64,000 bases of DNA from assembly GCF_900142605.1 (NCBI RefSeq), contig NZ_FRBL01000001.1:620001-684000 (forward strand), given 5' to 3'. Of this stretch, positions 35,362 to 44,237 are shown in pieces. Position 1 is the first letter of the stretch. Each line of letters starts with the position of its first letter. The notes beneath the pieces are model-generated. The model searched no databases, was not told the origin of the DNA, and saw only the letters and a list, made by a program, of their open reading frames with translations. The stretch comes from Chitinophaga jiangningensis. Its GTDB lineage: Bacteria > Bacteroidota > Bacteroidia > Chitinophagales > Chitinophagaceae. Position numbers and translations under genes: made by a program.

Positions 35362-36720
35362 CTAAACTGTAGCCGCAACCGGCAACGGATCAGCATAATG
35401 CGCTAAACCGAAGTTGCGGCGCTGCGCTTCTTCCGGATTTTTCACATGCCATTCAAACTCGTCACGGAAGTGGCGGATAGCTGCTGCCACCGGCCATGCT
35501 GCCGCATCTCCCAGCGGGCAGATGGTGTTACCTTCGATCTTGCGCTGGATGTCCCAGAGCAGGTCGATATCACTCATCTTACCTTTACCTGTTTCTATAT
35601 TTTTCAGCACTTTTTCCATCCAGCCGGTACCTTCACGGCAAGGGCTACACTGACCACAGCTTTCGTGGTGATAGAAGCGTGCGAAAGTGAGCGTGTTTTT
35701 AACGATACACTGGTCTTCGTCCATCACGATGAAACCGCCGGAACCCAACATGGAGCCGGTTGCGAAACCGCCATCAGCCAGGCTTTCATAGGTCATCATC
35801 CTGGTTTCACCCTTCGCTGTTTTCAGCAGCAGGTTGGCAGGCAGCACCGGTACGGAAGAACCACCCGGGATACATGCTTTCAGACGTTTACCGTTTCTGA
35901 TACCACCGCAGTATTCATCAGAGAAGATGAATTCTTCCACAGAGATATTCATTTCGATTTCGTATACCCCTGGTTTGTTGATATTACCGCAGGCAGAAAT
36001 CAGTTTGGTACCGGTAGATTTACCTGTACCGAGTTTAATATATTCATCGCCGCCGTACTTAATGATTGGTACTACTGCTGCGAGGGTTTCAACGTTGTTT
36101 ACCACTGTAGGGCACTGCCAGAGGCCTTTTACAGCCGGGAACGGAGGTTTGATACGTGGGTTACCGCGTTTACCTTCCAGGGATTCGATGAGCGCAGTTT
36201 CTTCACCGCAGATGTAAGCACCGGCACCGCGTTGTACATATATTTCCAGGTCAAAACCGGTACCCTGAATGTTTTTACCCAGCCAGCCATTATTTTTCGC
36301 TTCGGCGATGGCTTGTTCCAGGATATCAGGAATCCAGGCGTATTCGCCGCGGATATAGATGTAGCAAGCGTTTGCTCCGAGGGTGAAGCTGGAGATCAGC
36401 AGCCCTTCGATCAGCAGGTGTGGGATAAATTCCATGAGGTAGCGGTCTTTAAAAGTACCGGGCTCAGATTCATCCGCATTACAAACGAGGTAACGGGGAA
36501 CACCTTCAGGCTTGGCAATGAAGCTCCATTTCATACCGGTAGGGAAGCCGGCACCACCACGACCTCTGAGGCCACTCTTTTTCACTTCTTCCAGAACAGC
36601 TTCAGGCCCCATGCTTTTCAGCGCTTTTTCAGCTGCAGCATAACCGCCGTTTCTCCGGTAAGTATCGTAATACCGGATGCCTTCAATATGTGCGTTTTCT
36701 AAAAGTAATTTGCGTCCCAT
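35362..36720 (-). CDS. nuoF: NADH-quinone oxidoreductase subunit F (NADH/FMN-binding)
   Basis: NuoF oxidises NADH and holds FMN and cluster N3. The 452-residue protein has the glycine-rich NADH site GLRGRGGAGFPTGMKW (about residues 51-66), the FMN region around RGAGAYICGEETALIESLEG (about residues 159-178), and the N3 cysteines in SCGQCSPCREGT (about residue 357) and TICPLGD. The length and order are normal. Its stop is followed by repeat copy C. Confidence 0.97.
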   Translation of the reverse strand: MGRKLLLENAHIEGIRYYDTYRRNGGYAAAEKALKSMGPEAVLEEVKKSGLRGRGGAGFPTGMKWSFIAKPEGVPRYLVCNADESEPGTFKDRYLMEFIPHLLIEGLLISSFTLGANACYIYIRGEYAWIPDILEQAIAEAKNNGWLGKNIQGTGFDLEIYVQRGAGAYICGEETALIESLEGKRGNPRIKPPFPAVKGLWQCPTVVNNVETLAAVVPIIKYGGDEYIKLGTGKSTGTKLISACGNINKPGVYEIEMNISVEEFIFSDEYCGGIRNGKRLKACIPGGSSVPVLPANLLLKTAKGETRMMTYESLADGGFATGSMLGSGGFIVMDEDQCIVKNTLTFARFYHHESCGQCSPCREGTGWMEKVLKNIETGKGKMSDIDLLWDIQRKIEGNTICPLGDAAAWPVAAAIRHFRDEFEWHVKNPEEAQRRNFGLAHYADPLPVAATV

Positions 36721-36787
36721 TTTCTTCCTTATAGATTGATAACAACAGCTGCTGTCATCAACAGATTTTAGTATAGATTAAAGACCA

Positions 36788-36979
36788 TCAGGCTCTGCTG
36801 GCTCCCCGCTTTGCGATGCGGTTGCCAAGGCGGTACAACAGGTATCCGGCGCTAACGCCGAAAACAAAGGAAACAAAAGCATTCTCAATTCTCCACAAAG
36901 CTGTGAATAACCCCATCAGCAATATGGTTTCGATAATGAAGAACTTATTTTGCAGTAGTAAACCTGTCAATAACCTCAT
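36788..36979 (-). CDS. Small membrane protein between nuoE and nuoF, unknown
   Basis: The ORF encodes 63 residues with two hydrophobic segments (about residues 11-28 and 33-50) and a basic tail (RIAKRGASRA). It starts 21 bases after nuoE and ends 67 bases before nuoF, in the direction of the operon. It is not one of the 14 standard complex I subunits. The size and position suggest a real co-transcribed gene, perhaps an accessory membrane factor, but no family is recognised. Confidence 0.6.
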   Translation of the reverse strand: MRLLTGLLLQNKFFIIETILLMGLFTALWRIENAFVSFVFGVSAGYLLYRLGNRIAKRGASRA

Positions 36980-37000
36980 GGGTATTTTTTTAAACTGGAA

Positions 37001-37492
37001 TTAGTTCGCCTTTGCTCTGCACTCAGCGATGATTTCATCCACTTTCGCAGGCGTCAGGTGTTCCCGGTAATGCTTACCCAGCTGCATCATCGGAGCATAA
37101 CCGCAGGCGCCGAGGCATTCCACCAGTTTCAGTGTAAACATGCCATCAGGGGTGGTTTCACCAACACCAATACCCAGTTTGGATTTGATGTACTCAATGA
37201 TGTTATCGGAACCGCTCACCATGCAGGGACCAGTCTGACAAACTTCAAACAGGTATTTCCCAACAGGCGTCAGGTTAAACATGCTGTAGAACGTTGCTAC
37301 TTCATATACTTCGATAGGTTTGATCTGCAGCAGCGAGGCTACATAGTCCATCGTTTCTGCGCTCAACCACCCACCAAATGATTCCTGTGCCAGGTGAAGC
37401 ACTGGTATCAGCGCACTTTTCTGCTTTCCTTCCGGATAGCGTGCGATGATCTCTTTTACTTTATTCAGTTTCTCTTCAGAAAATTGAACCAC
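37001..37492 (-). CDS. nuoE: NADH-quinone oxidoreductase subunit E
   Basis: NuoE carries the 2Fe-2S cluster N1a next to NuoF. The thioredoxin-like domain has the four ligands in CQTGPC and CLGAC (about residues 85-90 and 126-130), with ATFYSMFNLTPVGK before them. The 163-residue length is normal. The start appears to be GTG at 37492, because no ATG occurs until well inside the fold. Confidence 0.95.
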   Translation of the reverse strand: MVQFSEEKLNKVKEIIARYPEGKQKSALIPVLHLAQESFGGWLSAETMDYVASLLQIKPIEVYEVATFYSMFNLTPVGKYLFEVCQTGPCMVSGSDNIIEYIKSKLGIGVGETTPDGMFTLKLVECLGACGYAPMMQLGKHYREHLTPAKVDEIIAECRAKAN

Positions 37493-37624
37493 AGCTATTG
37501 ATAATTTATAATTGAATAAACTTGTCGTCTTTCTTTTTTAGGGAGATGTAAATGCAGCTGCAGCTAATATCTCCCGACATATGAAACAACAAGACTAAAG
37601 AACTTTTAAACAGACTTCGTATCA

Positions 37625-38845
37625 CTACGCATCCAGCTCACCTGCAATCAGGTTGAGGCTACTCATACAAATGATCGCATCTGAGATCATAGCGCCTTGT
37701 ACCAGTTCGGCATATGCCTGGTAGTAAATGAAGCATGGACGGCGGAAGTGCAGGCGGTAAGGGCTGCGGCCACCATCACTGATGAGGTAGAAGCCTAATT
37801 CACCGTTGGCACCTTCTACAGAGCTGTATACTTCTCCAGGTACAATATCGGTTTCACCCATCACAATTTTAAAGTGATAGATGAGCGCTTCCATTTTCGT
37901 ATATACGTCCTGTTTAGGAGGCAGGTAAAACTCAGGTACTTTTGCATGGTATACATCATCCGGCAGGTCTTTCAGTTTTTCCACTGCCTGGCGGATAATG
38001 CTGATACTCTCCCACATTTCGGCGTTACGGACGAGGTAGCGGTCGTAACAGTCTCCGGTGGTACCTACCGGCACGGTGAAGTCGAAATCCTGATAAGAGC
38101 AGTACGGTGTAGCCACGCGTACATCGTAATCCACACCTGCCGCGCGTAAGTTAGGACCGGTAAAGCCGTAGCTCATGGCGCGTTTAGCGTCGATTCCACC
38201 TACCCCTTGCGTACGTTCGATGAAGATACGGTTGCGGGTGAGGAGGGTTTCGAATTCTTTCAGTGCTTTTGGATATTCTTCCAGGAAGCGGTGAATTTTC
38301 TCCCATGCCACAGGGGTAAAGTTTCTTTCGAAACCACCTACACGGCCGATATTGGTAGTGAGTCGGGAGCCACAGATCTCTTCATAAATTTCATAGATCA
38401 ACTCGCGGTAGGTCATCAGGTATACGAACCCGGTGAGTGCACCTGTATCCACGCCCATTACCGCATTACAGATCAGGTGATCGGCGATGCGGGCCAGTTC
38501 CATGATAATTACGCGGAGGTAATCAACACGTTTAGGGACTTCGATACCAAGGAGTTTTTCTACGGTCAGATGCCAGCCCATGTTATTAATGGGGGAAGAG
38601 CAGTAGTTGAGGCGATCTGTGAGTGGAGTGATCTGGTAGTAAGGGCGGCGTTCAGCGATTTTTTCGAAAGCGCGGTGGATATAACCCACTGTAGATTCGG
38701 CGCTAACGATACGTTCACCGTCGATTTCCAGAATATTTTGGAACACACCGTGTGTAGCCGGGTGGGTAGGACCCAGGTTCAGTGTGGTAGTTGTTTTTTC
38801 TATGGAGCCTTGCGGCAGGTTTACGTGTTGTTTCTGGTCTAGCAT
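37625..38845 (-). CDS. nuoD: NADH-quinone oxidoreductase subunit D
   Basis: NuoD is the 49-kDa subunit that lines the quinone site. The 406-residue protein opens with LNLGPTHPATHGV (about residues 23-35; its histidine is near the quinone) and contains SAESTVGYIHRAFEK and RVGGFERNF. The C-terminus SLNLIAGELDA is typical. It is a separate gene from nuoC, with an 11-base gap. Confidence 0.97.
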   Translation of the reverse strand: MLDQKQHVNLPQGSIEKTTTTLNLGPTHPATHGVFQNILEIDGERIVSAESTVGYIHRAFEKIAERRPYYQITPLTDRLNYCSSPINNMGWHLTVEKLLGIEVPKRVDYLRVIIMELARIADHLICNAVMGVDTGALTGFVYLMTYRELIYEIYEEICGSRLTTNIGRVGGFERNFTPVAWEKIHRFLEEYPKALKEFETLLTRNRIFIERTQGVGGIDAKRAMSYGFTGPNLRAAGVDYDVRVATPYCSYQDFDFTVPVGTTGDCYDRYLVRNAEMWESISIIRQAVEKLKDLPDDVYHAKVPEFYLPPKQDVYTKMEALIYHFKIVMGETDIVPGEVYSSVEGANGELGFYLISDGGRSPYRLHFRRPCFIYYQAYAELVQGAMISDAIICMSSLNLIAGELDA

Positions 38846-38856
38846 ATCCTTAAGTA

Positions 38857-39372
38857 TTAAATGTTTCCGCCGCGACCAAACATCTCATCGTCTTTGTCGA
38901 TACGCATGGAGTCTTCGAGCGGGAATTCCTTACGCATGGGGAAATAAGTCATTTCGTCCACGTTTAGGATACGTTTCAGATTAGGGTGACCAACGAAGTC
39001 GATCCCGAAAAAGTCATATGTTTCGCGCTCCATCCAGTTTGCAGAGAGAAACAGGCTGGTAGCGGTGTATACTTTAGGTGCAGCAACCGGTGCAAAAACT
39101 TTCATGCGGATACGTACGTTGTCCACGAAGTTGTGCAGGTGGTAGATTACGGCCAGTTCTTCATTTTTCCTTTCCGGATAGTGAACGGCAGTGATATCTG
39201 TCAAAAACTGAAAACGCAATTCCTCATCATCAAACAGGAATTGCATTACTTTCAGATTGGATTCGCGTTGTGCAGTGAAGGTGAGCATGCCATACGGCTC
39301 TTCGTAGCCGGTGACCACATCTCCAAACTTCTCCGTAAGGCGTTGCTGTATGCGTTCGTTTGTTAAAGACAT
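38857..39372 (-). CDS. nuoC: NADH-quinone oxidoreductase subunit C
   Basis: This is the 30-kDa peripheral-arm subunit, 171 residues. It shows the family signature ERETYDFFGIDFVGHPNLKR (about residues 115-134) and the C-terminal FPMRKEFPLE. The ATG at 39372 is used because the longer frame begins with TTG. It follows nuoB by 41 bases and precedes nuoD. Confidence 0.96.
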   Translation of the reverse strand: MSLTNERIQQRLTEKFGDVVTGYEEPYGMLTFTAQRESNLKVMQFLFDDEELRFQFLTDITAVHYPERKNEELAVIYHLHNFVDNVRIRMKVFAPVAAPKVYTATSLFLSANWMERETYDFFGIDFVGHPNLKRILNVDEMTYFPMRKEFPLEDSMRIDKDDEMFGRGGNI

Positions 39373-39413
39373 TAACAAGAATAATTTACGTTAACGATTT
39401 ACCTGTTCTTCGG

Positions 39414-39977
39414 TTATTTGATACCGTATGATTCCATCAGTTCACGGTATTTCTCTGAGTTACGGCGGCGGAGGCCTTCGTTATGCACGAGGTCCTGGAT
39501 ACGCATAAACCCATCGATAATACCTTCTGGTCTTGGAGGGCATCCTGGCACGTAAACGTCCACCGGGATCACCTGGTCAATACCCTGAAGAACGGAGTAA
39601 GTATCGAAAATACCACCACTGGAGGCACAGGCACCTACTGCCATTACCCAACGGGGTTCAGCCATTTGCAGGTATACCTGGCGTACGATCGGACCCATTT
39701 TTTTTGAAATGGTACCCATCACCATCAGCAGGTCGCACTGGCGTGGTGTAAACGCCATACGTTCAGCACCAAAACGCGCCATGTCGTATGTTGCTGCCAT
39801 GGTTGCCATGAATTCAATTCCACAGCAGGAAGTGGCAAAAGGCAGCGGCCAGATGGAATTTTTACGGGCCAGACCTATGACTTTATCAAAAGATGTGGCG
39901 TAAAATCCTTCACCGGAATATCCCTCAGGGATTTCCACCATCTTCACATTAGTATTATATTGAACCGGACGAGGCAT
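39414..39977 (-). CDS. nuoB: NADH-quinone oxidoreductase subunit B (cluster N2)
   Basis: NuoB holds the terminal 4Fe-4S cluster N2 that reduces quinone. The ligand pattern is intact: tandem cysteines in ATSCCGIEF (about residue 49), VGACASSGG (about residue 117) and VPGCPPRPE (about residue 147). The length is 187 residues. It lies 24 bases after nuoA. Confidence 0.97.
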   Translation of the reverse strand: MPRPVQYNTNVKMVEIPEGYSGEGFYATSFDKVIGLARKNSIWPLPFATSCCGIEFMATMAATYDMARFGAERMAFTPRQCDLLMVMGTISKKMGPIVRQVYLQMAEPRWVMAVGACASSGGIFDTYSVLQGIDQVIPVDVYVPGCPPRPEGIIDGFMRIQDLVHNEGLRRRNSEKYRELMESYGIK

Positions 39978-40001
39978 GGTATTAATTTTAATGATTTAAG
40001 A

Positions 40002-40394
40002 TTAGTCTTCCCATTTAAGAGCACCCTTCTTCACGATATAAATAAATCCGCAGAGGAAAAATCCGACAAACATCAATACGGCAGTAAATCCTTCCCAACC
40101 AAGATCTCTGAAATTAACAGCGTAGGGATAAAAAAAGATTACTTCCACATCAAATAGCACAAAGAGGATGGCTGTAAGAAAGTATTTGATGGCTACCGGC
40201 TGGCGGGCATTTCCTTTTTGCTCGATTCCGCTCTCAAAGTTAATGAGCTTATCCTCCGTTTTACGTTTTGGCCCCAAAAAATGGGTGGCGAGCATGGTTA
40301 TTCCAACGAAACCTAGAGCAGCAAGTAATTGCAGTACAATAGGGAAATAGCTGAAGGGCGTCGTTGCTGACAAAAGTTCAGTTTCTGTATACAT
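40002..40394 (-). CDS. nuoA: NADH-quinone oxidoreductase subunit A
   Basis: The 130-residue membrane subunit has three helices. The loop FESGIEQKGNARQPVAIKY (about residues 56-74) and the second-helix segment LFDVEVIFFYP carry the conserved acidic residues. The ATG at 40394 (MYTETEL) is chosen over an open frame from 40490, because a perfect promoter lies at 40427-40457, inside that longer frame. nuoA starts the 14-kb operon. Confidence 0.95.
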   Translation of the reverse strand: MYTETELLSATTPFSYFPIVLQLLAALGFVGITMLATHFLGPKRKTEDKLINFESGIEQKGNARQPVAIKYFLTAILFVLFDVEVIFFYPYAVNFRDLGWEGFTAVLMFVGFFLCGFIYIVKKGALKWED

Positions 40395-40426
40395 AAGCTT
40401 CCCGATAAAAATATTGACCGAATGCG

Positions 40427-40457
40427 CAAAAATACTGTAACTAAACCAAATATCAAA
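40427..40457 (-). promoter_or_regulatory. Consensus promoter of the nuo operon
   Basis: On the minus strand TTTG (40454-40457), exactly 19 bp, TATTTTTG (40427-40434). Transcription should start near 40420, giving a leader of about 26 bases before the nuoA ATG. It settles the nuoA start. Confidence 0.85.
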
Positions 40458-40502
40458 TGAATAAACTTTTAAAATATTAGATTTTTTCATTAACCAGCAA
40501 CA

Positions 40503-40533
40503 AAAAAACCCTCTGAAGTTCAGAGGGTTTTTT
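40503..40533 (-). terminator. Terminator after the TPR gene
   Basis: AAAAAACCCTCTGA pairs with TCAGAGGGTTTTTT around a three-base loop, followed by T-rich sequence on the minus strand. It isolates the nuo promoter from the upstream operon. Confidence 0.9.
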
Positions 40534-40554
40534 GTTTATAACAAGATAAGTTAA

Positions 40555-42312
40555 TTACTTGTTGCTGGCTGCTGTTTTGGCACCATTACCTGCTGGTTTG
40601 GCAGGTTTTTCGCGTGCAGCCATGTTTTCTTTGATTTCTTTTACGGTTACGCTGTTAGGATCTACAGACAGGAGTTTATCAGCGAATGTGTTGATATTCT
40701 CTTTGTCTTCTTTATTGTAGTAATACAGCAGCATGTAAGTGTAAGCGTTGATCAGGTTAGTTTTGTATTTGGCCGGATCAGCACCTGCGGTTTCGATGTA
40801 TTTCTCGAAGTAAGGTTTAGCAACACCGCTCTGACCCTGCTGGTCTTTAGCGTAGTTAGCCATACCTCTGTAGTAGTAACCAGCGACATAGTCTGGTTTA
40901 GCTTCGATCATTTTACCATACAGCTCATCTGATTTGTTCAGCAGTGTAGTATCGATTGGTTTTGCAGTAGCACCAGCGTAATAGTACATCTGAGCCGGCA
41001 GGTAGAAATCAATTGCCTGCAGGGTTTCTTTGTTAGCTACGCGCAGATCATTTGCTTTTACGTACCAATCACCTGCTTTATCGTATTTGCGGGCAGATTT
41101 GTAAGCTTCAGCAACAGCGTTGTAAGCTTCCACATCTTTGGTGGTATCCATAGATGCGAACTTCTCCAGGTAGTTCAGACCTTTATCTGTGTAACCGGCC
41201 TGGGTAGCAGAATCCGCATCTTTCAGACGCAGGTAGATGGTGCTCATCAGTTTATAATCCTGAACAGTCAGTTTGCCCTCACCAGCTTTAGTAGCATAGG
41301 CATCCATTACTTTCTTAGCGTTCAGGGAATCACCCTTCTGCAGGTAAGCATCACCTACGAGGAGGTTCAGTTTATCAGCAGTTTCTTCGTTAGCGGTAGC
41401 GAGCGCTGCGTTACCTTTAGTGATCGCTGCGTCGTAATCTTTTTTGAAGAAGGCCACTGAAGCATCCAGGTACTGCAGTTTGGCTTTATCCGCAGGGTCA
41501 GCTACTTCCATATATTTCTGCAGGTAACCGGCAGCTCTATCCCAATCTAATTGTTTCTTTTTAGGAGTGGTATAGAATAAGAACAACTCATAATATGCTG
41601 GTGCATATTTGGGGTCCATATTTGTTGCTTTGGTCCAATCTGCTACTGCTTCTTCTAAGAGGCGGGCATTGTAATTAACCAGACCTTGTTTCAGTACCGC
41701 TTCTGCATTGTTAGGATCCAGCTCCAGCGCTTTTTCGTATGTGGTAATCGCTTTACCACCATTTTCTCCACCGAGGAAGCGGTAAGCATCACCCAGTTCG
41801 ATATAGTCGGCAGGGGTTGGATTATATACTTCTTTTTTCTTGCGGCCTTCATTGTTCAGTAATTTTTCCATTACTGACAGTGCATAGGCGCGGTCACCAC
41901 CTTTAATTTCGCTGCTGGCATCGGCGATTGCACGAGCAACGTCACCATCTCTACCCTGGGTAGCAGCGCTTGCAGCTTCAAATTTTTGTTTGGCAGCAGC
42001 AGCATCTCCTTTGATCAGGTCAATACGGCCCATACCCACCTGCAGTAAAGCAGAGGTAGGAACAGCCTGCAAACCTTTCTGGAAAGTGGCCGCAGCACCA
42101 GCCTCATCACCCATGGCCAGTTGTGCTATACCCATGTAATAATAGGCTTTGTCTTCTGTTGGCTTCGCACCAATTACTTTTTCAAAATTCTGTTTTGCGG
42201 ACAGATTTTTGCCGTAGTACAGGTCTTTCAATCCATCTTCAACAGATTGAGCCATCACGCTGCTGGATGCAGCGCAAAGCATTGCTACGAGTAAACTTTT
42301 CCGTCTGTTCAT
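40555..42312 (-). CDS. Exported TPR-repeat protein
   Basis: The 585-residue protein has a signal peptide ending SSVMAQ and then a series of tetratricopeptide-like helices, for example AYYYMGIAQLAMGDEAGAAA near residue 55 and AITTYEKALELDPNNAEAVL near residue 186. The C-terminus is basic and Ala/Lys-rich. TPR arrays mediate protein contacts, here in the periplasm. The ATG at 42312 is used because the longer frame starts with TTG. It is the last gene of a three-gene unit with a PstS-like lipoprotein, 36 bases upstream. In many Bacteroidota such a pair accompanies ExbB/ExbD/TonB genes, which are absent here. Confidence 0.88.
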   Translation of the reverse strand: MNRRKSLLVAMLCAASSSVMAQSVEDGLKDLYYGKNLSAKQNFEKVIGAKPTEDKAYYYMGIAQLAMGDEAGAAATFQKGLQAVPTSALLQVGMGRIDLIKGDAAAAKQKFEAASAATQGRDGDVARAIADASSEIKGGDRAYALSVMEKLLNNEGRKKKEVYNPTPADYIELGDAYRFLGGENGGKAITTYEKALELDPNNAEAVLKQGLVNYNARLLEEAVADWTKATNMDPKYAPAYYELFLFYTTPKKKQLDWDRAAGYLQKYMEVADPADKAKLQYLDASVAFFKKDYDAAITKGNAALATANEETADKLNLLVGDAYLQKGDSLNAKKVMDAYATKAGEGKLTVQDYKLMSTIYLRLKDADSATQAGYTDKGLNYLEKFASMDTTKDVEAYNAVAEAYKSARKYDKAGDWYVKANDLRVANKETLQAIDFYLPAQMYYYAGATAKPIDTTLLNKSDELYGKMIEAKPDYVAGYYYRGMANYAKDQQGQSGVAKPYFEKYIETAGADPAKYKTNLINAYTYMLLYYYNKEDKENINTFADKLLSVDPNSVTVKEIKENMAAREKPAKPAGNGAKTAASNK

Positions 42313-42348
42313 TTGCAATCTGATTTTTTAATTTTTAGTTGTGTTTTT

Positions 42349-43266
42349 CTACTTCAGGTTGGCCTCTCGAAATACTACATTCAATCTGGCCGGAAATAAC
42401 CGGAACTGCTTAATCACCAGCTGTCCCTCGTAACTTCCTAAAAATGTGGCAAACCCCGAACCCAATCCATTGTACGGTTCCTTCAGGCAATAAAAGAATC
42501 CACGTTTAAGCGGATAACTGCCTGTTGCTATGTAAGCCTGGTGAGGCCTCACAAATTCGGAGTAGCCATCTGCACGTAACTTGGCTACGCTTACATCATT
42601 GGTAAAGGCCAGAGAAAGGGAATCGTTTGGATCAGCAATCCAGCTAACACCTATTACTCCCATGGCATCTTTATTTTTTGTCACATAATCCACCACTTCC
42701 GGGTTAGTTTTAGCCGCCATGGTGTTGGCCGGTAAAGCTTTTCCTTTGTTTATGGAGTCTCTGATATAGCGTACGGTGCTTGAGTTGGCATTATCAAACA
42801 CCAGTTGCCACTTTCTGTCGGTTGCCGAACCATCCATTATCGCTCTTACCTGGTCCATTGTGAGGATGGAATCCGGATTACTATGATTCACAATTAATGC
42901 CAAAGCATCCCAGGCGAGGAGTAAACTACGAGGTTTTATGTTAATTTTCTGAAAATAATCTTTCTCTTCCTGATTAAATTCCCTCGTAACAATGATCAGT
43001 CTTGCACTATCATTCAGCAAATCTTTAAAACATTCCGCTTCGGGCTTGTATTCAGCAATCACTTTTGCCTTTGGATACAATGACTCGAAAACCTTTATTT
43101 CCGCTTCAATCAGAGGTTGATACGACTCATCCACCGTAATGTGAATGGTTCCCTCAGTTGGTGTATCCAGTTTCTTTTTGTTTGGATTACTGTTGCAGGC
43201 AGAGAATACAAGTGCACCCATTGCCAGGCCCAGGGCCATGGTCTTAGTAACATTGAAAAATCTCAT
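42349..43266 (-). CDS. PstS-like substrate-binding lipoprotein
   Basis: The 305-residue protein has a lipobox ending FSAC (lipidated C24) and a PBP-like body resembling phosphate-binding PstS, with EGTIHITVDESYQPLIEA near residue 37 and the domain-crossing segment DALALIVNHSNPDS near residue 120. The ATG at 43266 is chosen over a frame from 43356 because it follows a full Shine-Dalgarno sequence (AAGGAGG), rare in this phylum, and because it exposes a standard lipoprotein signal. No pst permease or ATPase gene is nearby, so it may not serve phosphate transport. It sits between a small membrane protein gene and the TPR gene. Confidence 0.85.
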   Translation of the reverse strand: MRFFNVTKTMALGLAMGALVFSACNSNPNKKKLDTPTEGTIHITVDESYQPLIEAEIKVFESLYPKAKVIAEYKPEAECFKDLLNDSARLIIVTREFNQEEKDYFQKINIKPRSLLLAWDALALIVNHSNPDSILTMDQVRAIMDGSATDRKWQLVFDNANSSTVRYIRDSINKGKALPANTMAAKTNPEVVDYVTKNKDAMGVIGVSWIADPNDSLSLAFTNDVSVAKLRADGYSEFVRPHQAYIATGSYPLKRGFFYCLKEPYNGLGSGFATFLGSYEGQLVIKQFRLFPARLNVVFREANLK

Positions 43267-43297
43267 AAAACAAACCTCCTTTCGCTTATATTTTGTT

Positions 43298-43522
43298 TTA
43301 AAATAATTTTCTTGCGCCATTAATAACTCTAAAGAGACCGTAAATACAGAGTACAACTCCTAATATAGTCATCCACTGCGGTGATAAACGGAACTCTCCT
43401 AAGCCTAACTGTCGCGCGAAAATCGCGAAAAGACCGAAGAGAATAAAAAATAACCCTCTAACTAATTCGCCTATAGGTCTATACCTGTTATCCGTGCGTT
43501 TGTTTTGTTCGTCCTGCATCAT
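43298..43522 (-). CDS. Small two-helix membrane protein, unknown
   Basis: The ORF encodes 74 residues (73 if the second Met is used). A polar N-terminus (MQDEQNKRTDNRYR) is followed by two hydrophobic segments (about residues 21-38 and 50-66) and a basic end. It ends 31 bases before the PstS-like gene in the same direction and probably shares its transcript. I do not recognise the family; similar small proteins are found beside the PstS/TPR pair in other Bacteroidota, as far as I recall. Confidence 0.65.
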   Translation of the reverse strand: MMQDEQNKRTDNRYRPIGELVRGLFFILFGLFAIFARQLGLGEFRLSPQWMTILGVVLCIYGLFRVINGARKLF

Positions 43523-43746
43523 CTATGGTTGCGATTTACAATTATACAAAAAAATATTTTTTAATCCGGCATATGATCTTTTAGAAGTTTGTTAAAAAAA
43601 CCTGCTAAATAACCGCGCAATTGTACATCCAGCGGCAATTTGAGTCATTTTTTCAACAATTCGTATTTTTTATTGAGAAATTTCGTCCATTATACCAGAT
43701 TTCTTTTATATAGATGCAAATCAATGCAGGTTTCCATAATATCTTG

Positions 43747-43754
43747 TAGGTTTG
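43747..43754 (+). promoter_or_regulatory. -7 element before the phosphatase-hisS operon
   Basis: TAGGTTTG matches TAnnTTTG, 26 bases before the ATG at 43780. A matching -33 TTTG is not present at 19-21 bp. Confidence 0.5.
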
Positions 43755-43779
43755 CGGCCAGAATTTCAATTTCTTTAAC

Positions 43780-44220
43780 ATGAAAATTTTAATGGTCTGC
43801 CTTGGAAATATTTGTCGCTCCCCCCTTGCGGAGGGCGTGATGCGCCATTTGGCTGCCAGCAGTAAACATACCCACTGGGAAATCGACTCCGCCGGTACCG
43901 GCAACTGGCACATAGGCGACGCGCCGGATAAGCGCTCTACCCTCATTGCCAAAAGGAATGGTATCGACATTTCCAGCCACAGAGGCCAGCAGTTCTCTAC
44001 CAGCGACTTTGACCGCTTCGACCGCATCTACGTCATGGACCGCAGCAATTATAACAACGTAATAAACAAAGCACGCCATGAAGCCGATCGCCAGAAAGTC
44101 CATTTTCTCCTGGAAGACGAACAGGAAGTACCAGACCCCTACTTTGACGATAAAATGTTTGCACCAGTATATGAATTGATTTTCAAGGCCTGCGAACGAA
44201 TCATAAATAAAGAACAATAA
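43780..44220 (+). CDS. Low-molecular-weight protein tyrosine phosphatase
   Basis: The 146-residue cytosolic enzyme has the phosphatase loop C7-LGNIC-R13-SP at its start (nucleophilic Cys and phosphate-binding Arg). The general acid is in the DPYF segment near residue 118. The length is normal. Family members dephosphorylate tyrosine or arginine residues on proteins; the target is not evident. hisS follows 17 bases downstream, so the two form an operon. Confidence 0.94.
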   Translation: MKILMVCLGNICRSPLAEGVMRHLAASSKHTHWEIDSAGTGNWHIGDAPDKRSTLIAKRNGIDISSHRGQQFSTSDFDRFDRIYVMDRSNYNNVINKARHEADRQKVHFLLEDEQEVPDPYFDDKMFAPVYELIFKACERIINKEQ

Positions 44221-44237
44221 CACTCAACTTTCTATAA

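Noticed and set aside
35446..36702. 418-codon plus-strand ORF opposite nuoF
   Set aside because: Antisense shadow of a strongly conserved gene; the composition (many Phe, Thr, His) is typical of reverse-frame artefacts.
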